DNA of 64,000 nt from an uncultured Brevibacillus sp. (GTDB lineage Bacteria; Bacillota; Bacilli; Brevibacillales; Brevibacillaceae), in assembly GCF_947502445.1 (NCBI RefSeq), contig NZ_CANMZW010000003.1, positions 1-64,000 of the forward strand. The letters run 5' to 3'. Made by a program: the position numbers and the translations under genes. Positions 60,433 to 64,000 of this stretch are shown here, in pieces (the first letter of the stretch is position 1; every line of letters begins with the position of its first letter). The notes under the pieces are model-generated. The model had not been told where the DNA came from. It did not search any database and saw only the letters and a program-made list of their open reading frames with translations.

Positions 60433-61113
60433 ATGAAAGGGCATTTCAGGAAACGTGGTTCCAAACGGTTCCTTTGAAAACGTGGACATTGGAAGAAGCA
60501 AACCTATTCCTAGATGAAATGAAAAAGGACAAACCCCATTACTATTTGGTTTATCTGCTCGCTATTTTTACAGGGATGAGACGTGGTGAAATCTTAGTTT
60601 TGAAGTGGAAATATTTGTCAGTTAGGAGAGGGTAAAATCAGTGTAAATAAAACTCACTCTTATGTTATTGGCCAAGGTATCGTTACCCAAGAAACAGAGA
60701 CTGGACGCTCAAATCGTGTCGTTTCGATATCGGAAACAATAATACAAGCACTGAAACATCATAAAGTATTACAACAACAAGACCGGGACCTTTTTGGAGA
60801 GGTATATCTGAATAATGGGTTTGTTATAGCTTTAAAAGATGGGAGTCCGCTTAACCCTAATTATGTGCATAATCATTGTAAAAGAGTAGTTGAATTTCTA
60901 GATCTTCCCAAGATTCGATTTCATGATCTTCAACACACTCATGCTCCCATCATGCTTCGACTAGGCGAGCACCCCAAAATCGTCTCCGAACGTCTGGGGC
61001 ACTCAAGTATTCAGATGACATTAAACACATATAGCCATGTTACTTTCTATATGCAAAAGGAATCTGCCGATCGTTTCGGTCAAGCAATGAACTCAGCAAA
61101 ACACGCACTTTAG
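60433..61113 (+). pseudogene. int: Phage tyrosine integrase, decayed
   Basis: ATG 60433 after GGAGGGAAATTT opens MKGHFRKRGSKRF, then a deletion. The catalytic part has TGMRRGEIL (Arg I), FHDLQHTHA where HxxRH is expected (Arg II changed to Gln), LGHSSIQMT and NTYSHV (Tyr). A frameshift lies near 60630. It cannot be active. Confidence 0.85.
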
Positions 61114-61212
61114 TACAATAAAGGTTGTCAATTTGTTGTCAGCAACTAAAAACCCGCTAAATTTTCAGTTCTTTGACACCCCAAAAACCTTGATACTAAG
61201 CCTTTTTATCGC

Positions 61213-61237
61213 ACCGAATTTCAAATCGGTATTTTTT
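61213..61237 (+). terminator. Terminator between integrase remnant and mutL
   Basis: ACCGA/TCGGT stem followed by ATTTTTT on the plus strand; serves the integrase side. Confidence 0.65.
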
Positions 61238-61242
61238 ATGCT

Positions 61243-63363
61243 TTACATCACCCGCTTAAACATTTTCTCCAGATCATACCCGGTAAAATGAATTACGATT
61301 GGTCTGCCATGCGGGCAAGTAAACGGGCTACTCGTCGCGCGCAGCTGATTCAACAGGCTCTCCATCTCGGCATGTGTCAAAAAGCGGTTAGCTTTGATCG
61401 AAGCTTTACAGGACATCATGATGGCTGCTTTTTCACGCATTTGAACCACATTTGCTTGACTGTTCTCTCCCGCCTCTAAAACAAACTGGATCAATTCCTC
61501 AATGACCTCCAGCTCTGCACCTTCCGGGAACCAGTGTGGGTGTGCCCTTACGATGAAAGTCCGGCCACCGAAGGACTCTACCTCCAGCCCAAATGCATGG
61601 AGCTGGGGCAGTCTCTTTTCCAGCCTGGCTGCTTCTGCGGTTGTGTACTCTACTGTGTGCGGAAACAGCATCATCTGGCTCGTCACATCTTCACTTGCCA
61701 GCTTCTCCATGAAAAATTCGTAAAAAATTCGTTCCTGCGCAGCGTGCTGATCGATCAAATACATCCCGCCATCGTTTTGCGCAACGATATACGTGCCGTG
61801 TACCTGACCTACCGGATACATCACTGGAACGGCAGATTCCTCTTCTCTTGCTTGATCTGCATCTATTTGGCTGTGTATCGCAGGTGCCGTGGTCGGTGCT
61901 GCTTCTGTTTGTCTTTCTGCAACGCCAGTCTGCGTCCGTATCGTCGTATCTGCCTGCACACTTTCTCCAACGGTGACGGGTTCATTTCCATCTACCTTTA
62001 CCGGGTCACTTACATCTTGCATGGAACTCCAAGTATGGCGTTCACTCGCGTTTTCCGCTCCAAGTGCATGCTGCATCTCTTCGTTTAGGACCTGCAACGT
62101 ATGCGGCCTTTCACTTTCACTTTCATAACGTACTGGTGCCTCCATGATCGCGGGGCGTTCAGACACCTGCTCCATTTCCAACTGGGACGTAATGACGTCA
62201 AACTCTTTTCGTGAATACTCCTGCTTCGCCATCCACTCCTGCAACCGTGGACTCGCTTCGATTCTGGATGATATCGGCGGCGTAGACTTTGGCAATTGCA
62301 AATCAAACTGCGGCTGGACGACCTGATTGACAACCTTTGCCCGAGGAGCACTGACCATGGGGCGAACGATGCCCAATCCCTGTCGCAATGTTTCTTTGAC
62401 GGATTGTTCAATCGCACTGCACAGTTCATCTTCTTTACTAAATTTGGCTTCCAGCTTGGCAGGATGGACGTTCACATCCACGAGGGTCGGGTCCATTTCT
62501 ATCTGCACAGCAACAATCGGGTAACGCCCTATCGGTAAAAGGGTATGGTAGCCCCTCATAATCGCGTTATTCAGCGAATAGCTGCGAACATATCTTCCAT
62601 TAACGAGCGTCGAAAGATAGGATCTATTCGCACGCGTGACTTCTGTCTTGGATAAAAATCCGCTCCAACGAAAATCAAGCGTTTCACCAGAGATCGGCAA
62701 TAACAGCTTGGCTACCTGAACCCCGTAAATGGCAGCCATAACATGTAACAGCTTACCGTCTCCTGAGGTTTGCAGCAGCGTTTTTCCATTATGAGTCAAT
62801 GTAAACGCAATCGACGGATGGGTGAGGGCGAGACGGTTGACGTAATCAGAGATGTGCCCCACCTCGGTAGCGATGGACTTCATATATTTCAGCCGCGCTG
62901 GGGTATTAAAGAACAGGCTGCGGACACAAATCTCGGTCCCCTTTACTGCCGCAACATCTTTTGCCTCCCCAAGCTGCCCGCCTTCAATCGTAATGCGCGT
63001 CCCGATTTGACTGCTGGACTGACTGCTAGTAAGCTCCATTCGTGATACAGCGGCAATACTCGGGAGAGCCTCTCCACGAAAGCCGAGTGTACGAATCCGA
63101 AACAAGTCGCGGGCATTGCTGATTTTACTCGTAGCATGACGCTCAAAGGCAAGCGAACAATCTTCTCTGTCCATCCCTTGTCCATTATCTACGATTCGAA
63201 TCAGCTCTAGCCCGCCTTCCTCGACATGAATCTCAATCGTCGTAGCAGAGGCATCAATCGCATTTTCTACCAACTCTTTTACTACCGATGCAGGACGCTC
63301 TACTACTTCCCCGGCAGCGATCATGTTGGAAAGATGCTCATCCAGCAATTGAATGTTACCCAT
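61243..63363 (-). CDS. mutL: DNA mismatch repair protein MutL
   Basis: The 706-aa protein has GHKL ATPase motifs VVKELVENAIDA, RIVDNGQGM and IRTLGFRGEALPSIA. Its C-terminal endonuclease domain has DQHAAQERIFYE, SCKASIKANRF and CPHGRPIVIHF. The linker (400-510) is long and acidic. It starts 24 nt after mutS; ATG 63363 follows AAGAGGAGGAGCCT. Confidence 0.98.
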   Translation of the reverse strand: MGNIQLLDEHLSNMIAAGEVVERPASVVKELVENAIDASATTIEIHVEEGGLELIRIVDNGQGMDREDCSLAFERHATSKISNARDLFRIRTLGFRGEALPSIAAVSRMELTSSQSSSQIGTRITIEGGQLGEAKDVAAVKGTEICVRSLFFNTPARLKYMKSIATEVGHISDYVNRLALTHPSIAFTLTHNGKTLLQTSGDGKLLHVMAAIYGVQVAKLLLPISGETLDFRWSGFLSKTEVTRANRSYLSTLVNGRYVRSYSLNNAIMRGYHTLLPIGRYPIVAVQIEMDPTLVDVNVHPAKLEAKFSKEDELCSAIEQSVKETLRQGLGIVRPMVSAPRAKVVNQVVQPQFDLQLPKSTPPISSRIEASPRLQEWMAKQEYSRKEFDVITSQLEMEQVSERPAIMEAPVRYESESERPHTLQVLNEEMQHALGAENASERHTWSSMQDVSDPVKVDGNEPVTVGESVQADTTIRTQTGVAERQTEAAPTTAPAIHSQIDADQAREEESAVPVMYPVGQVHGTYIVAQNDGGMYLIDQHAAQERIFYEFFMEKLASEDVTSQMMLFPHTVEYTTAEAARLEKRLPQLHAFGLEVESFGGRTFIVRAHPHWFPEGAELEVIEELIQFVLEAGENSQANVVQMREKAAIMMSCKASIKANRFLTHAEMESLLNQLRATSSPFTCPHGRPIVIHFTGYDLEKMFKRVM

Positions 63364-63387
63364 AGGCTCCTCCTCTTTTGACGAATA

Positions 63388-64000
63388 CTAGTTCTTTTTT
63401 AGCTGTTGCTTCCATGCGAACAGCTTCATCATGGCATCCATTGGTGTAGTTGAATTCAGATCCAGCTCGCGTAGATCAGCCATGATCGCTTCTTCCTCCG
63501 CCGACAATAGCGAGACGGGCTCTTCGCGTACAGCAGCAACGGGCGCTGCCCATAGTGCCTCAAGTGACATCTGCGTATCATTTGCGGTCGCAGCTGCGCC
63601 AGCTTCCAAGCCAGACAAAATACTGCGTGCACGTTCAATGACCCACATTGGCATTTCTGCCAATTCAGCAACGTGGATCCCATAGCTTTTATCCGCTCTG
63701 CCTTCTTCGATTTTGTGCAAAAAGAGAAGCTTACCATCCCGTTCCTCACAACGCGCATTGACGTTTACCACGCCACTCAGCGTATCGGTTAGACCTGTCA
63801 GCTCGTGATAATGCGTGGAGAACAGTGTTTTGGCACCGATTTTTTGGCAAATGTATTCAATCACGGCCTGCGCAAGTGCCATGCCATCATAAGTGGACGT
63901 ACCTCGCCCGATCTCATCGAGCAAAATGAGGCTGCGCTCAGTTGCTTTTTGCAGGGCATGTCTGGTTTCAAGCATCTCTACCATGAAGGTACTGTGGCCG
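63388..64000 (-). CDS. mutS: DNA mismatch repair protein MutS, C-terminal part
   Basis: The frame enters from the right edge with GHSTFMVEMLETRHALQKAT, then Walker B LILLDEIGRGTSTYDGMALA and FSTHYHELTGL. It includes the C-terminal clamp/dimer tail ending MKLFAWKQQLKKN. The N-terminal three quarters lie outside the window. Confidence 0.98.
   Translation of the reverse strand, partial: GHSTFMVEMLETRHALQKATERSLILLDEIGRGTSTYDGMALAQAVIEYICQKIGAKTLFSTHYHELTGLTDTLSGVVNVNARCEERDGKLLFLHKIEEGRADKSYGIHVAELAEMPMWVIERARSILSGLEAGAAATANDTQMSLEALWAAPVAAVREEPVSLLSAEEEAIMADLRELDLNSTTPMDAMMKLFAWKQQLKKN

Noticed and set aside
1..64000. CRISPR arrays, tRNA and rRNA genes
   Set aside because: I saw no regular spaced repeats and no recognisable tRNA or rRNA sequence in the window.

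Overview
The window looks like a chromosomal segment of an endospore-forming Bacillales bacterium, most probably Brevibacillus or a close relative. This is inferred from gene order and protein character, not from a database search. The minus-strand order mutS-mutL, class I methyltransferase-miaA-hfq, and hflX-ynbB-glnR-glnA matches the Bacillus core order around mutSL and glnRA. There are spoVK (sporulation) genes, BclA-like and S-layer-like surface proteins, an agr-type peptide signalling operon, and AGGAGG-type ribosome binding sites throughout.

Layout. 1-0.44 kb: 5' end of a group IIC intron (minus), inserted just after a terminator. 0.6-4 kb: secreted proteins, including a decayed papain-like protease operon. 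4.5-10.8 kb: decayed prophage module (ArpU regulator and other phage-type genes). 10-15 kb: array of small plus-strand genes of orphan/immunity-like character. 15.2-19.9 kb: intact core block glnA, glnR, ynbB, hflX. 20.2-23.1 kb: small genes and an agr-type operon without a histidine kinase. 23.3-39.1 kb: about 15 kb of accessory DNA lying between the N- and C-terminal remnants of a spoVK gene. It holds a five-gene minus-strand operon with a cyclic-phosphate-processing receiver domain, IS21 and IS3 elements, many decayed genes, and a second, intact spoVK in opposite orientation. 39.1-47.3 kb: mostly core (DUF4184, IF-3-like paralogue, MarR-MFS pair, hfq, miaA, methyltransferase, GNAT, lipoprotein, TetR). 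47.4-53 kb: gene fragments, a large hybrid histidine kinase of high GC, and an S-layer-like protein. 53.2-61.1 kb: a second decayed prophage (tail, holin-like, regulator, DnaC, ImmA, dead integrase) next to mutL. 61.2-64 kb: mutL and the 3' end of mutS.

The most striking signal is three dispersed copies of a group II intron 3' end (domain V-like hairpin plus domain VI-like tail). Each runs directly, in frame, into the last domain of a different surface-type protein and then a terminator: 8.44-8.85 kb (+), 10.92-11.44 kb (+) and 44.70-45.07 kb (-). A fourth, cut copy is fused to another gene at 58.35 kb. This resembles the alternative 3'-exon arrangement known for a group II intron in a Clostridium tetani surface-layer gene, but here the cassettes are scattered and have no 5' exon nearby. 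Much of the accessory DNA shows nonsense mutations, frameshifts and internal deletions. Whether all are biological, rather than sequencing errors, cannot be judged from the sequence alone.
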